DNA from: Nitrososphaerota archaeon
Lineage (GTDB): Archaea > Thermoproteota > Nitrososphaeria > Nitrososphaerales > UBA183
Length of the DNA: 7,668 nucleotides
Assembly: GCA_029784825.1 (NCBI GenBank)
Contig: JAFMAU010000081.1
Span: 1-7,668 of the forward strand
Direction of reading: 5' to 3'
The position numbers and the translations under genes were made by a program. The first letter of the stretch is position 1. The number at the start of each line of letters is the position of its first letter. The notes under the pieces were generated by a model. It was not told the DNA's origin and did no database searches. It saw only the letters and a list, made by a program, of their open reading frames with translations. Below are positions 1 through 5,703 of this stretch, one piece after another.

Positions 1-10
1 CAAGAAGTAG

Positions 11-712
11 ATGAAGCGTCAGAGACTCGGGCAGCACTACCTCGTCGACGCGCAAGTGATCAGAGAAATCGTCGGATTCGCGCGCATTCAGCCCTCGGAG
101 CGGGTCCTGGAGATCGGGACAGGCAGGGGAGCCCTTACTGGAGAGCTGGTCAGGCTGGGCGCCGCCTTCATTGGCTACGAAGTCGATGTTGATAACTACG
201 AGGCAACGCGCGAAGCAGTACGAGGGACCAGGGCGGAGATGGTGCACGGCGACGCCTTCGCAGGCGACCCCAGCTTCGATGTGCTCGTGACCAGCCTCCC
301 CTACTCCGAGTCGGCGACCTTCGTCCGGTGGCTGAGCTCGCGCGAGTTCTCGAGGGCGATAGCCGTCCTACAGAAGGACTTCGTGGAGAAGATAACTGCC
401 GCGCCGGGGGACCGGGAGTACCGCGGCATCTCCGCCGTCGCTCAGATAGCGTTCGGAGTCAAGGTGCTGAGGAAGGTGGCCAGGGCTGCGTTCGACCCTC
501 AGCCCCGGGTCGACTCGGTCATCGTTTCGTTCGTCCCGAAGAGGATGATCGCACAAGACGAGGTCTCGGACGTCATCCGCCTGTTTTCGCTGAGGCGCAG
601 ACAGGTGGACGTGGCGCTCGCGAAGCTGGGGATGGAGCGGAAGAGGAGCTTCGGCAGAAGGCGGGTGGTCTCGCTGGCCCCCGAAGAAGTGCACGAAATC
701 TGCCGGCAGTGA
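11..712 (+). CDS. ksgA: 16S rRNA dimethyladenosine transferase (KsgA/RsmA/Dim1 family)
   Basis: This SAM-dependent enzyme family dimethylates two adjacent adenines in the 3' terminal helix of small-subunit rRNA (N6,N6-dimethyladenosine), a late step in 30S maturation. Visible motifs: LGQHYL at residues 6-11, SAM-binding motif I VLEIGTGRGALT at 32-43, the acidic ribose-binding stretch YEVD at 56-59, GDA at 80-82, motif IV TSLPY at 94-98, QKDFVEKI at 121-128 and the family signature FDPQPRVDS at 161-169. Motif IV is normally NLPY or NIPY, so Ser95 replacing Asn is unusual. At 233 aa it is shorter than typical family members (about 260-280 aa), with a reduced C-terminal helical domain. The ATG is fixed by an in-frame TAG immediately upstream (8-10). 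In many archaea ksgA follows rpoF and a DUF655 gene, which would lie outside the window. Family assignment is firm; normal activity is inferred. Confidence 0.93.
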   Translation: MKRQRLGQHYLVDAQVIREIVGFARIQPSERVLEIGTGRGALTGELVRLGAAFIGYEVDVDNYEATREAVRGTRAEMVHGDAFAGDPSFDVLVTSLPYSESATFVRWLSSREFSRAIAVLQKDFVEKITAAPGDREYRGISAVAQIAFGVKVLRKVARAAFDPQPRVDSVIVSFVPKRMIAQDEVSDVIRLFSLRRRQVDVALAKLGMERKRSFGRRRVVSLAPEEVHEICRQ

Positions 713-715
713 TGG

Positions 716-721
716 CTTTAA
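716..721 (+). promoter_or_regulatory. TATA box (CTTTAA) for trmJ-like gene
   Basis: CTTTAA lies just after the ksgA stop and is centred about 25 nt upstream of the ATG at 744. That is the usual archaeal box A to transcription-start distance, so the transcript would begin at or next to the start codon. No Shine-Dalgarno-like GGAGG or GGTG precedes the ATG, which fits a leaderless mRNA. Inferred from spacing only. Confidence 0.5.
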
Positions 722-743
722 CCGCCGAAGGCCGTGCCCGGCC

Positions 744-1460
744 ATGCTCCCGCGTGGCGTGTCGGTCACCCTGGTCGAGCCCAAGGGGCCTGTCAACATC
801 GGCCACGTGGCCAGGCTGATTCAGAACTTCGGGGTCGAAAAGCTGTACCTGGTCGAGCCCAAGGCGGACCTTTCCGTGGCGGCCATCTACGCTTCTCATG
901 CCTCCGCCGTTCTGGACCGGGCGGTGATCACGACGTTCGAGCAGGTCAGGAAGGAGCACGAGCTGCTGGTTGCCACCACCGCGGTGCGGGCGAGCAAGGG
1001 GTCCAACGTCGTCCGCAGGATGGCGAGGGTGGACCGCCTCCACGAGATCCTTTCGTCGTCGGCCTCGTCTTCACTGGTTTTCGGCAGGGACAGCACTGGA
1101 CTGACCAACGAAGAAATCGGGATGTGCGATGCCACCATCACCATAGACACGGGCAAGGAGTACAGGTCGCTCAACATTGGGCATGCAGTCGCCATCTCGC
1201 TCTATCTCGCGTCGAGGGGGAGCAAGGGGCGGAAGTCTGCACAGGGACGCAAGGCGAGAGAAGTCTTCGCACGCAGCTTCTACGAACTGGCGGTGGCGTC
1301 GAGGATCCCCGGGCACAAGACCAGGAACGCGCTGGACGCCGCCAGGAGGATAGCGGCGACATCCAGCATGACCGACGCCCAGCTCAACATGCTATCAGGG
1401 GTGTTCAGGAAGGCAGTGAATACGATGGATTCGGCTCAGGACCGAGGCTCGAAGACGTAG
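744..1460 (+). CDS. trmJ: TrmJ-like tRNA (cytidine/uridine-2'-O-)-methyltransferase, SPOUT family
   Basis: This is a SpoU/TrmH-type knotted (SPOUT) methyltransferase. The archaeal TrmJ family methylates the ribose 2'-OH of nucleotide 32 in the tRNA anticodon loop, chiefly C32 in Sulfolobus. The three SpoU motifs are in order: motif 1 PVNIGHVAR at residues 16-24 (R24 is the expected catalytic Arg), motif 2 LVFGRDSTGLTNEE at 111-124, and motif 3 SLNIGHAVAISLY at 142-154, which forms the knot and SAM site. Motif 2 usually reads FGRE or FGPE; here Asp115 replaces Glu. A basic C-terminal extension of about 80 residues (GSKGRKSAQGRKAR onward) fits the TrmJ C-terminal domain. The ATG at 744 is supported by a TATA-like box 25 nt upstream; an in-frame GTG at 759 is the alternative. 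The 3' end overlaps the convergent gene by 25 bp. Target nucleotide is inferred. Confidence 0.88.
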   Translation: MLPRGVSVTLVEPKGPVNIGHVARLIQNFGVEKLYLVEPKADLSVAAIYASHASAVLDRAVITTFEQVRKEHELLVATTAVRASKGSNVVRRMARVDRLHEILSSSASSSLVFGRDSTGLTNEEIGMCDATITIDTGKEYRSLNIGHAVAISLYLASRGSKGRKSAQGRKAREVFARSFYELAVASRIPGHKTRNALDAARRIAATSSMTDAQLNMLSGVFRKAVNTMDSAQDRGSKT

Positions 1461-2689
1461 ACCGCCCTCCTGATCCACCGCGTGCTCTCGAACGAGAGCC
1501 TGACCGGGTAGTCGAAGCCCACCGGTCCGGGCTGATAGAGCCTCAGGCCCACCCTCCGGCCGTCGAGGGTGAGGGTGACCTCATCCCCGTCCATGGTCTG
1601 TACCGCGGGTACAACCACCACTATCCTCCCGTCAGGCTGGATGCACTCTGCCATCGATGCGAGGGCGTCGTTGTACACCCTGGCAGCGTCCTCGACCATG
1701 GCGCGGGCTGTGGCGGTCCTGGGCCTCGCGTCAAGCCTGGGCAGAAGGAGCGGCTCGGTGACGATGCCGTTCACCTTCGTCCCTCTGAGCATCCTCTGTA
1801 GGTCTCGGGCGTCTCCCTTCCTGATGTCGTAGCCCATGTCAGTCACGCCCCCGATGGACCATCGCAGGTTCTCCCTCGCTTCTTGGACGCGGCTGGCGCG
1901 CGAATCGACCCCCAGACAGCGCAGTGACTTCGCCAGTGCCTCGACCAGGATCGTTCCTGCGCCGCAGAATGGATCCAGCAGGGTCTGGCCCGGCGCGAGC
2001 CCGGCCAGGTTCACCAGGGTCCTGGCGAGGCGCGGAGAGAGCGCGATGTCAGGGTGGGGGGCCGGGCGCCGGGTCCCTCGATGACGCATCTTGGCCGAGT
2101 CAGGGACCCAGACAGTCGGCGCGAGCGCAAAACCTCCATGGTATGGGAAGGCGACCACGTCGGCCGACCCTCTCGCAAGTACTTGCTCGGAGAGCAGCTC
2201 GTTGCCCTTGGGCCTGAGGAGCCTGACCTTTCTGAGCCCCTTCGCCCTGAGGCCGTCGAGCATCGACCTGACCAGGTCCTCATAGTCGTCCTCCGCGATG
2301 CCGTACCCGCTGAGGGATACGTTGGACTTCTCTTCGAGGTGCGAGGACAGGAGGTCGACCAGCTTGGGCTGGTCGGATGATGCGTTGTCAACCACTTCGG
2401 TTATCGGGCCGCACTTGTGCGCCCCGGACAGCTCCCCCAGGAACCGCGGCGCGAGGTGGTCGACGTGGAGCACAGACAAGCGCTCGACGGGCTCCTCTGC
2501 CCGCTGGATGTCCCGCCCGAAAAGCGCGCAGGCCTCGAGGACAGAGAGCTTCCCGAAGGCAAGCACGAGCGCCACCTCGTCAGACTCGAGCAGGGAGGGC
2601 GGAAGCGTGAAGGGCAAGCGGTCCCGCTCGACCTGGCCCACGGTATTAAGCGTGGGCCGCCCGACCACCGGATTGGAAGTGGGGTCCAT
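1436..2689 (-). CDS. Trm11/Trm-G10-like tRNA guanine-N2 methyltransferase homologue
   Basis: The protein resembles archaeal Trm-G10/Trm11 enzymes (COG1041, UPF0020 fold), which join an N-terminal THUMP-like RNA-binding part to a Rossmann methyltransferase and modify N2 of G10 in tRNA. An N-terminal half with THUMP-like layout covers roughly residues 40-190. The conserved MRHRGTRRPA segment (201-210) and SPRLARTLVNLAG (218-230) precede SAM motif I LLDPFCGAGT at 237-246, acidic VDS at 261-263 and GDARD at 292-296. The expected catalytic motif IV (D-P-P-Y) is replaced by TEPLL at 311-315, so the reaction is uncertain. The start is unclear. ATG at 2689 gives 417 aa but has no Shine-Dalgarno. A TTG at 2617 (residue 25) lies about 30 nt after a TATA-like CTTAATA and gives 393 aa, closer to where homology seems to begin. 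The TGA stop lies inside the trmJ 3' end. Confidence 0.78.
   Translation of the reverse strand: MDPTSNPVVGRPTLNTVGQVERDRLPFTLPPSLLESDEVALVLAFGKLSVLEACALFGRDIQRAEEPVERLSVLHVDHLAPRFLGELSGAHKCGPITEVVDNASSDQPKLVDLLSSHLEEKSNVSLSGYGIAEDDYEDLVRSMLDGLRAKGLRKVRLLRPKGNELLSEQVLARGSADVVAFPYHGGFALAPTVWVPDSAKMRHRGTRRPAPHPDIALSPRLARTLVNLAGLAPGQTLLDPFCGAGTILVEALAKSLRCLGVDSRASRVQEARENLRWSIGGVTDMGYDIRKGDARDLQRMLRGTKVNGIVTEPLLLPRLDARPRTATARAMVEDAARVYNDALASMAECIQPDGRIVVVVPAVQTMDGDEVTLTLDGRRVGLRLYQPGPVGFDYPVRLSFESTRWIRRAVYVFEPRS
2644..2650 (-). promoter_or_regulatory. Possible internal TATA-like box (CTTAATA) for the Trm11-like gene
   Basis: On the minus strand CTTAATA sits inside the longest version of the ORF, about 30 nt before an in-frame TTG at 2617. 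If used, it would give a nearly leaderless mRNA and a 393-residue protein. It is a short AT-rich match in otherwise GC-rich sequence, so the call is tentative. Confidence 0.3.
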
Positions 2690-2745
2690 GAAAGGCAGCC
2701 CATGGCGGGTTGGAAGACCGGGCGAGTGGAACCGACCCGCTGAAG

Positions 2746-2753
2746 CTTAATTA
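2746..2753 (+). promoter_or_regulatory. TATA box (CTTAATTA) for the uL16 gene, near-palindromic
   Basis: CTTAATTA stands out as the only AT-rich block in the 101-bp divergent region between the Trm11-like gene and the uL16 gene. Its centre predicts transcription starting near 2775, leaving a leader of about 16 nt that includes AAGGT at 2778-2782, a Shine-Dalgarno-like motif 8 nt before the TTG start at 2791. Its core TTAATTAA-like symmetry (TTAATTA) means it could also serve the minus strand. Confidence 0.5.
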
Positions 2754-2790
2754 GGGGTCGCCGAAGCGCCTTTTTCGAAGGTCGTTTCGG

Positions 2791-3312
2791 TTGCACGGCT
2801 CGAACTATCGCCAGCAGAAGGGGATGTTCTACAACAAGAAGTTCGCCCCGGGCGCCCCGAACCCCAAAGTCGCGCGTTTCACAACCGGAAAGTACAGGCC
2901 TGACTACGACTTTCTGTTCAAACTGGTCTCCGAGGGCAAACTGCAGATCCGGCACAACGCCCTCGAAGCGGCCAGGGTCGCCGCAAGCAAGAAAGTGACG
3001 CTCGTTGGAGAGGAGAACTTCCTTCTCAGAGTAGTGACCTATCCGCACCTCGTGCTCAGGGAAAACAAGATGATTGCCACCGCCGGCGCAGACAGGCTGC
3101 AGGAAGGGATGAGGAAGGCCTTCGGCAAGCCGATCGGACTGGCGGCCAGGGTGGGCATAGGCAGCGTCGTGCTCGAGCTGAGCGTCAAGGCGGAGAACTT
3201 CGAGAAGGGGAAGGAAGCCATGTGGGCCGCCGCGACCAAGCTTCCGATGAAGACCCACACGGAGATAATCAAACTGAGAGAGGAAGCGGCGCCGACTCAG
3301 GAAGCGGTCTAG
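2791..3312 (+). CDS. rpl10e: Large-subunit ribosomal protein uL16 (archaeal L10e)
   Basis: uL16 (L10e in archaea) sits at the 50S A-site/P-site cleft near the peptidyl-transferase centre. The N-terminal MHGSNYR-like start, the strongly conserved QIRHNALEAARVAA (residues 52-65), YPHLVLRENK (84-93), AGADRLQEGMRKAFGKP (98-114) and the GIGSVVLELSV segment match the archaeal family along its whole length; 173 aa is the normal size. The start is TTG: upstream in-frame codons contain no ATG or GTG before a stop at 2752-2754, and the next ATG (2824) would remove the conserved HGxNYR residues. AAGGT at 2778-2782 supplies a Shine-Dalgarno at 8-nt spacing. It is probably transcribed from the CTTAATTA box upstream. 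The C-terminal tail EEAAPTQEAV is not conserved in my recollection. A following TATA box suggests dph2 has its own promoter. Confidence 0.96.
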   Translation: MHGSNYRQQKGMFYNKKFAPGAPNPKVARFTTGKYRPDYDFLFKLVSEGKLQIRHNALEAARVAASKKVTLVGEENFLLRVVTYPHLVLRENKMIATAGADRLQEGMRKAFGKPIGLAARVGIGSVVLELSVKAENFEKGKEAMWAAATKLPMKTHTEIIKLREEAAPTQEAV

Positions 3313-3353
3313 AAGACCCTCGGACCGGCTTCGCTAGATTCGTCTCCCAGAAG

Positions 3354-3360
3354 TATATAA
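3354..3360 (+). promoter_or_regulatory. Strong TATA box (TATATAA) for dph2 operon
   Basis: TATATAA preceded by purine-rich AGAAG (a plausible BRE) is the best promoter match in the window. Its centre lies 24 nt before the ATG at 3381 and 56 nt before the dph2 ATG at 3413. The expected transcription start therefore falls at about 3381-3384, giving dph2 a leader of about 30 nt that begins at or near the mini-ORF. Confidence 0.7.
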
Positions 3361-3380
3361 TGAACCCAAGTGTCACGCGC

Positions 3381-3416
3381 ATGAAATCCGAGGCAAGACC
3401 CAGGGGAATAGCATGA
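3381..3416 (+). CDS. Putative 11-codon leader mini-ORF ahead of dph2
   Basis: ATG at 3381 opens an 11-residue frame, MKSEARPRGIA, ending at TGA 3414-3416. That TGA overlaps the dph2 ATG (3413-3415) as ATGA, the same 4-nt arrangement used between dph2 and csl4. The ATG falls at the distance from the TATATAA box at which transcription should start, so it could be read as a leaderless leader peptide, with ribosomes then reinitiating at dph2. AGGGG at 3402-3406, inside the mini-ORF and 6 nt before the dph2 start, could alternatively drive direct initiation. The frame also stays open upstream into the uL16 gene, but that part has no coding look. No function for the peptide itself can be inferred. 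Confidence 0.35.
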   Translation: MKSEARPRGIA

Positions 3417-4444
3417 CGGTCAGGATAGACGAAGCGAAGGTGTTCGAGATAATCGAGTCGAAGAAGCCGAAGGTGGTGCTTGTCAACGCCCCGGGCGGGC
3501 TGCTCAGGCAGACCAAGGAGATGATGGAGCGGGTGAAAGCGAAGTACGGCGTGAATTCGATATTGTCTGGGGACAGCTGCTTTGGGATATGCGACACAGC
3601 TGACGACGATGTGGAGAAGCTCCAGGCCGACCTGGCGCTGCACATCGGCCACAACGCCGCGGTGACGGAGGTGGGTGACCACACCTACCTGATCGACGCC
3701 GTGGACGACGTCGACTTCGGCGAAGTCACAGAGTCCGCTGCCAGGGTCATGGCACCCTACCGACGCGTCGGGCTCGCCACATTCAGCCAGCACCTGCACC
3801 AGCTTGGCCCAGTGAAGAAGAAGCTCGAATCGAAGGGGTTCCAGGTGAAGGTCGGCGGCGGGAACAACCTGATGCTGGAAGGCCAGGTCTTCGGATGTGA
3901 CTTTTCTACGCCTTTCCCCATACGCGATGACGTCGACGCTTTCGCCCTGCTCGGGGAAAGCGAGTTCCATGCGGTGGGGCTGGCCCTCGCCACCGGGAAG
4001 CCAACGTTCATGCTGGACCCGTACATGAACGAGGTGACAGACATGAGGGAGGCGGCCGAGGAGAGGAGGAAGAGGGCGATTCTCGCCGTGTACAAGGCAA
4101 GGGACGCCAGGGTCTTCGGCGTCATCACAGGCCTGAAAGAGGGCCAGAAGATGCTGGGGAGGAGCAAGTGGATAGCCAAGCGTCTGGAGATGAATGGAAG
4201 GAAGGTCATCCAGCTCGCTATGAGGGAAGTGACCCCAGAGAGGCTAGCCCCCCACCGGGAAATCGAAGCCTTTGTCCAGACTGCCTGCCCGAGGATTTCC
4301 ATCGACGGCTTCACGTTCGACAGACCGGTGCTCTCAATCCCCCAGGCCGACGCATTAGTGGCACTTATTGAGGGGAGGGAACCGGGGGAGTTCCTTGAAC
4401 GTGCGAAGTGGATCGAACTTACGGTGGGGCTGATTAAGAAATGA
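3413..4444 (+). CDS. dph2: Diphthamide biosynthesis enzyme Dph2 (2-(3-amino-3-carboxypropyl)histidine synthase)
   Basis: Dph2 performs the first step of diphthamide synthesis on elongation factor 2. A [4Fe-4S] cluster cleaves SAM to a 3-amino-3-carboxypropyl radical, which is added to the target histidine; the archaeal enzyme is a homodimer. The three cluster-binding cysteines, one per domain, are present: Cys60 in FGICD, Cys162 in FGCDFS and Cys292 in TACPRISID, close to positions 59, 163 and 287 known in Pyrococcus Dph2. An extra Cys56 lies in DSCFGIC. Other family segments include VNAPGGLL (24-31), HIGHNA (77-82) and LDPYMNEV (201-208). The length, 343 aa, is normal. ATG at 3413 is the only start in frame, with AGGGG 6 nt upstream. 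The TGA overlaps the csl4 ATG as ATGA, so the two genes are likely cotranscribed and translationally coupled. Confidence 0.95.
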   Translation: MTVRIDEAKVFEIIESKKPKVVLVNAPGGLLRQTKEMMERVKAKYGVNSILSGDSCFGICDTADDDVEKLQADLALHIGHNAAVTEVGDHTYLIDAVDDVDFGEVTESAARVMAPYRRVGLATFSQHLHQLGPVKKKLESKGFQVKVGGGNNLMLEGQVFGCDFSTPFPIRDDVDAFALLGESEFHAVGLALATGKPTFMLDPYMNEVTDMREAAEERRKRAILAVYKARDARVFGVITGLKEGQKMLGRSKWIAKRLEMNGRKVIQLAMREVTPERLAPHREIEAFVQTACPRISIDGFTFDRPVLSIPQADALVALIEGREPGEFLERAKWIELTVGLIKK

Positions 4445-5016
4445 AAGAGACAAAGAAGACAAGCGTGCTCCCAGGGGACAAGGTGGCCGTCTCAGAGGAA
4501 TTCCTCCCCGGAGTGCACACTTACGAAGCTTCGGGAGTGATCAGGGCCCTGACGGCGGGGTCCGTCATGCGGGACATGAAGAACATGGAGATCTCCGTGA
4601 AGCCCTCGGCTCAGCCGGAGCTGATCAAGGTGGACGACTGGGTGACAGGACAGGTCGAGGGTTCCCAGGCCAACTCCGCCAACGTCCACCTCTATTTCCA
4701 CAACGGGAAGCCGACCTTCAAGGACTTCTCCGGGATGCTCTCCTTGAGGGGGCTCTCTGGAGGCGGGAGGGGGGCGCGAAGGACCACTCCTGTCAAGACA
4801 GGGGATGTCGTGCGGTGCAGGGTGTTCAGCCTGGTCAACGGCATCATCCACCTCAACATCGACGAGCCGGACATGGGGGTGGTGGCCGCCCTCTGCGGGA
4901 ACTGCGGCAGGCACCTGCTCAAGGGGAACGCGACCAGGGTGAAGTGCGACGAATGCGGTAACGTGGAGGAGAGGAAGCTGGCCAGGGACTTCGGGACTAC
5001 GCCCATAGAGCCCTAA
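4441..5016 (+). CDS. csl4: Exosome complex RNA-binding subunit Csl4
   Basis: Csl4 is one of the two alternative cap proteins of the archaeal exosome; it binds RNA above the Rrp41/Rrp42 ring and recruits partners such as DnaG. The layout fits: an N-terminal domain (about residues 7-60, starting VLPGDKVAVSEEFLPG), an S1 domain (about 62-140, including VKTGDVVRCRVFS and IIHLNID), and a C-terminal zinc ribbon with Cys152, Cys155, Cys169 and Cys172 (two CxxC pairs 13 residues apart). An Arg/Gly-rich stretch, SGGGRGARR, lies in an S1 loop at about 106-114. The length, 191 aa, is typical. Its ATG overlaps the dph2 stop. GGTG at 4423-4426 is rather distant for a Shine-Dalgarno, so coupling to dph2 probably supplies ribosomes. 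The pairing of csl4 with dph2 and rpoL recurs in archaea as far as I recall. Confidence 0.94.
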   Translation: MKETKKTSVLPGDKVAVSEEFLPGVHTYEASGVIRALTAGSVMRDMKNMEISVKPSAQPELIKVDDWVTGQVEGSQANSANVHLYFHNGKPTFKDFSGMLSLRGLSGGGRGARRTTPVKTGDVVRCRVFSLVNGIIHLNIDEPDMGVVAALCGNCGRHLLKGNATRVKCDECGNVEERKLARDFGTTPIEP

Positions 5017-5038
5017 TCGAGTGAAAATCAGGCTATTT

Positions 5039-5046
5039 CCTTAAAA
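5039..5046 (+). promoter_or_regulatory. TATA box (CCTTAAAA) for rpoL-tfs
   Basis: CCTTAAAA lies in the 58-bp gap between csl4 and rpoL. Transcription is expected near 5069-5072, only a few nucleotides before the TTG start at 5075. The leader would be very short or absent, which agrees with the lack of a Shine-Dalgarno motif there. Confidence 0.5.
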
Positions 5047-5074
5047 GCAAGAATCCGGCGGGCCGTCAAGCAAA

Positions 5075-5362
5075 TTGCAAGTCCAGACCACAAGCGAAGA
5101 AGAGAAGGGCCTCACAGTGGAGATCACCGGAGAGGACTACTCCCTGGCAGAGATCGTCCACCATGAGCTGCTCGAGGAGAAGAGTGTGACGTTCGCAGGT
5201 GTGCTTCCGCCCCACCCCCTGATCAAGAAGCTCGTGTTGAAGGTCCGGGCACAGCGCATCAAGCCTGAGAAGGCCTTCACCAACAGCGTCGAAAGGGCCA
5301 TGGAGACCACCAAGGACCTGTATGGCAGCGTCAAGAAGGCACTCGGCGGTGCTTCCAGCTGA
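5075..5362 (+). CDS. rpoL: DNA-directed RNA polymerase subunit L (Rpb11-like)
   Basis: RpoL is the archaeal homologue of eukaryotic Rpb11; it pairs with RpoD in the platform that assembles the polymerase core. The 95-aa protein shows the family order: an acidic N-terminal strand ending GLTVEITGEDYSLAEIVHHELL (split across residues 12-33), the FAGVLPPHPLIKKLVL segment (40-55, with the conserved HPL at 47-49) and a C-terminal helix from about residue 62. The start is TTG at 5075. No ATG or GTG gives the full N-terminus; the first in-frame GTG (5117) would remove the first beta strand. A TATA-like CCTTAAAA about 30 nt upstream suggests an almost leaderless mRNA. The TGA stop overlaps the proposed CTG start of tfs by four bases (CTGA), so polymerase subunit and cleavage factor appear translationally linked. 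Confidence 0.93.
   Translation: MQVQTTSEEEKGLTVEITGEDYSLAEIVHHELLEEKSVTFAGVLPPHPLIKKLVLKVRAQRIKPEKAFTNSVERAMETTKDLYGSVKKALGGASS
5348..5351 (+). promoter_or_regulatory. Shine-Dalgarno (GGTG) supporting the CTG start of tfs
   Basis: GGTG matches the anti-Shine-Dalgarno core and lies 7 nt before the CTG at 5359, inside the end of rpoL. Its spacing suits a start at 5359 and not the GTG at 5428, so it helps decide the start of tfs. Confidence 0.5.
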
Positions 5363-5703
5363 AGTTCTGCCCGAAGTGCGGAACCCGCCTCAAGCTCAAG
5401 CAGATCAAGGGTCCCCGCGAAGTTTCGGTGACTTACATGTGCGACAACTGTGGCTATTCGAAGAAGGAAGGGAATGCTCTGGTCCAGAAGACCGAGGACG
5501 AGCTGGCCAACACCCCCCAGATCAAGGTCGTCGGCGAGAAGGAGGAGAAGCTGAATTCGCTGCCCACCACGAAGATCGACTGTCCAAAGTGCGGGAACGA
5601 CGAGGCGTTCTGGTGGTTCCTCCAGACCAGGAGCGGAGACGAGCCGCCCACCCAGTTCTACAGGTGCGTGAAGTGCAACCACACCTGGCGAAGCTACAGC
5701 TGA
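5359..5703 (+). CDS. tfs: Transcription factor S (TFS), RNA-cleavage factor, probable CTG start
   Basis: TFS is the archaeal TFIIS-like factor that rescues backtracked RNA polymerase by stimulating transcript cleavage in its active site. Read from CTG at 5359 it is 114 aa and starts (M)KFCPKCG, the usual TFS N-terminus. The N-terminal zinc ribbon uses Cys4, Cys7, Cys28 and Cys31. A linker follows, then the C-terminal ribbon with Cys75, Cys78, Cys103 and Cys106. The cleavage-stimulating acidic pair Asp94-Glu95 sits in RSGDEPPT (91-98). Between the preceding in-frame stop (5266-5268) and residue 24 there is no ATG, GTG or TTG. The first standard start (GTG 5428) would delete Cys4 and Cys7. CTG at 5359 has GGTG 7 nt upstream and overlaps the rpoL stop as CTGA. 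A sequencing or assembly error (ATG read as CTG) would give the same protein and remains possible. Confidence 0.9.
   Translation: MKFCPKCGTRLKLKQIKGPREVSVTYMCDNCGYSKKEGNALVQKTEDELANTPQIKVVGEKEEKLNSLPTTKIDCPKCGNDEAFWWFLQTRSGDEPPTQFYRCVKCNHTWRSYS

Noticed and set aside
1..10. Possible end of an upstream gene (Lys-Lys-stop directly before ksgA)
   Set aside because: The frame reads AAG AAG TAG abutting the ksgA ATG, like the priS/gins junction. Ten bases cannot establish a gene, though an rpoF-DUF655-ksgA order would make it plausible.
734..1801. A long plus-strand open frame (355 codons) overlapping trmJ and the 3' half of the Trm11-like gene
   Set aside because: It runs out of frame through trmJ, then antisense to the Trm11-like gene. 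Its translation has no family motif and is rich in Gly, Arg, Pro and His, as expected for off-frame reading of GC-rich coding DNA.
2771..2775. TTTTT upstream of uL16 as a terminator
   Set aside because: No plus-strand transcript is expected to end here. It lies at the predicted transcription start of uL16 and is only five bases.
2401..3258. A minus-strand open frame of 285 codons antisense to uL16
   Set aside because: The opposite strand carries a fully conserved uL16. The antisense translation shows no motif and also crosses into another frame of the Trm11-like gene.
3269..3970. A minus-strand open frame of 233 codons antisense to dph2
   Set aside because: Shadow of dph2, whose three cluster cysteines and full length are intact. 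The antisense product is His/Leu-rich without recognisable domains.
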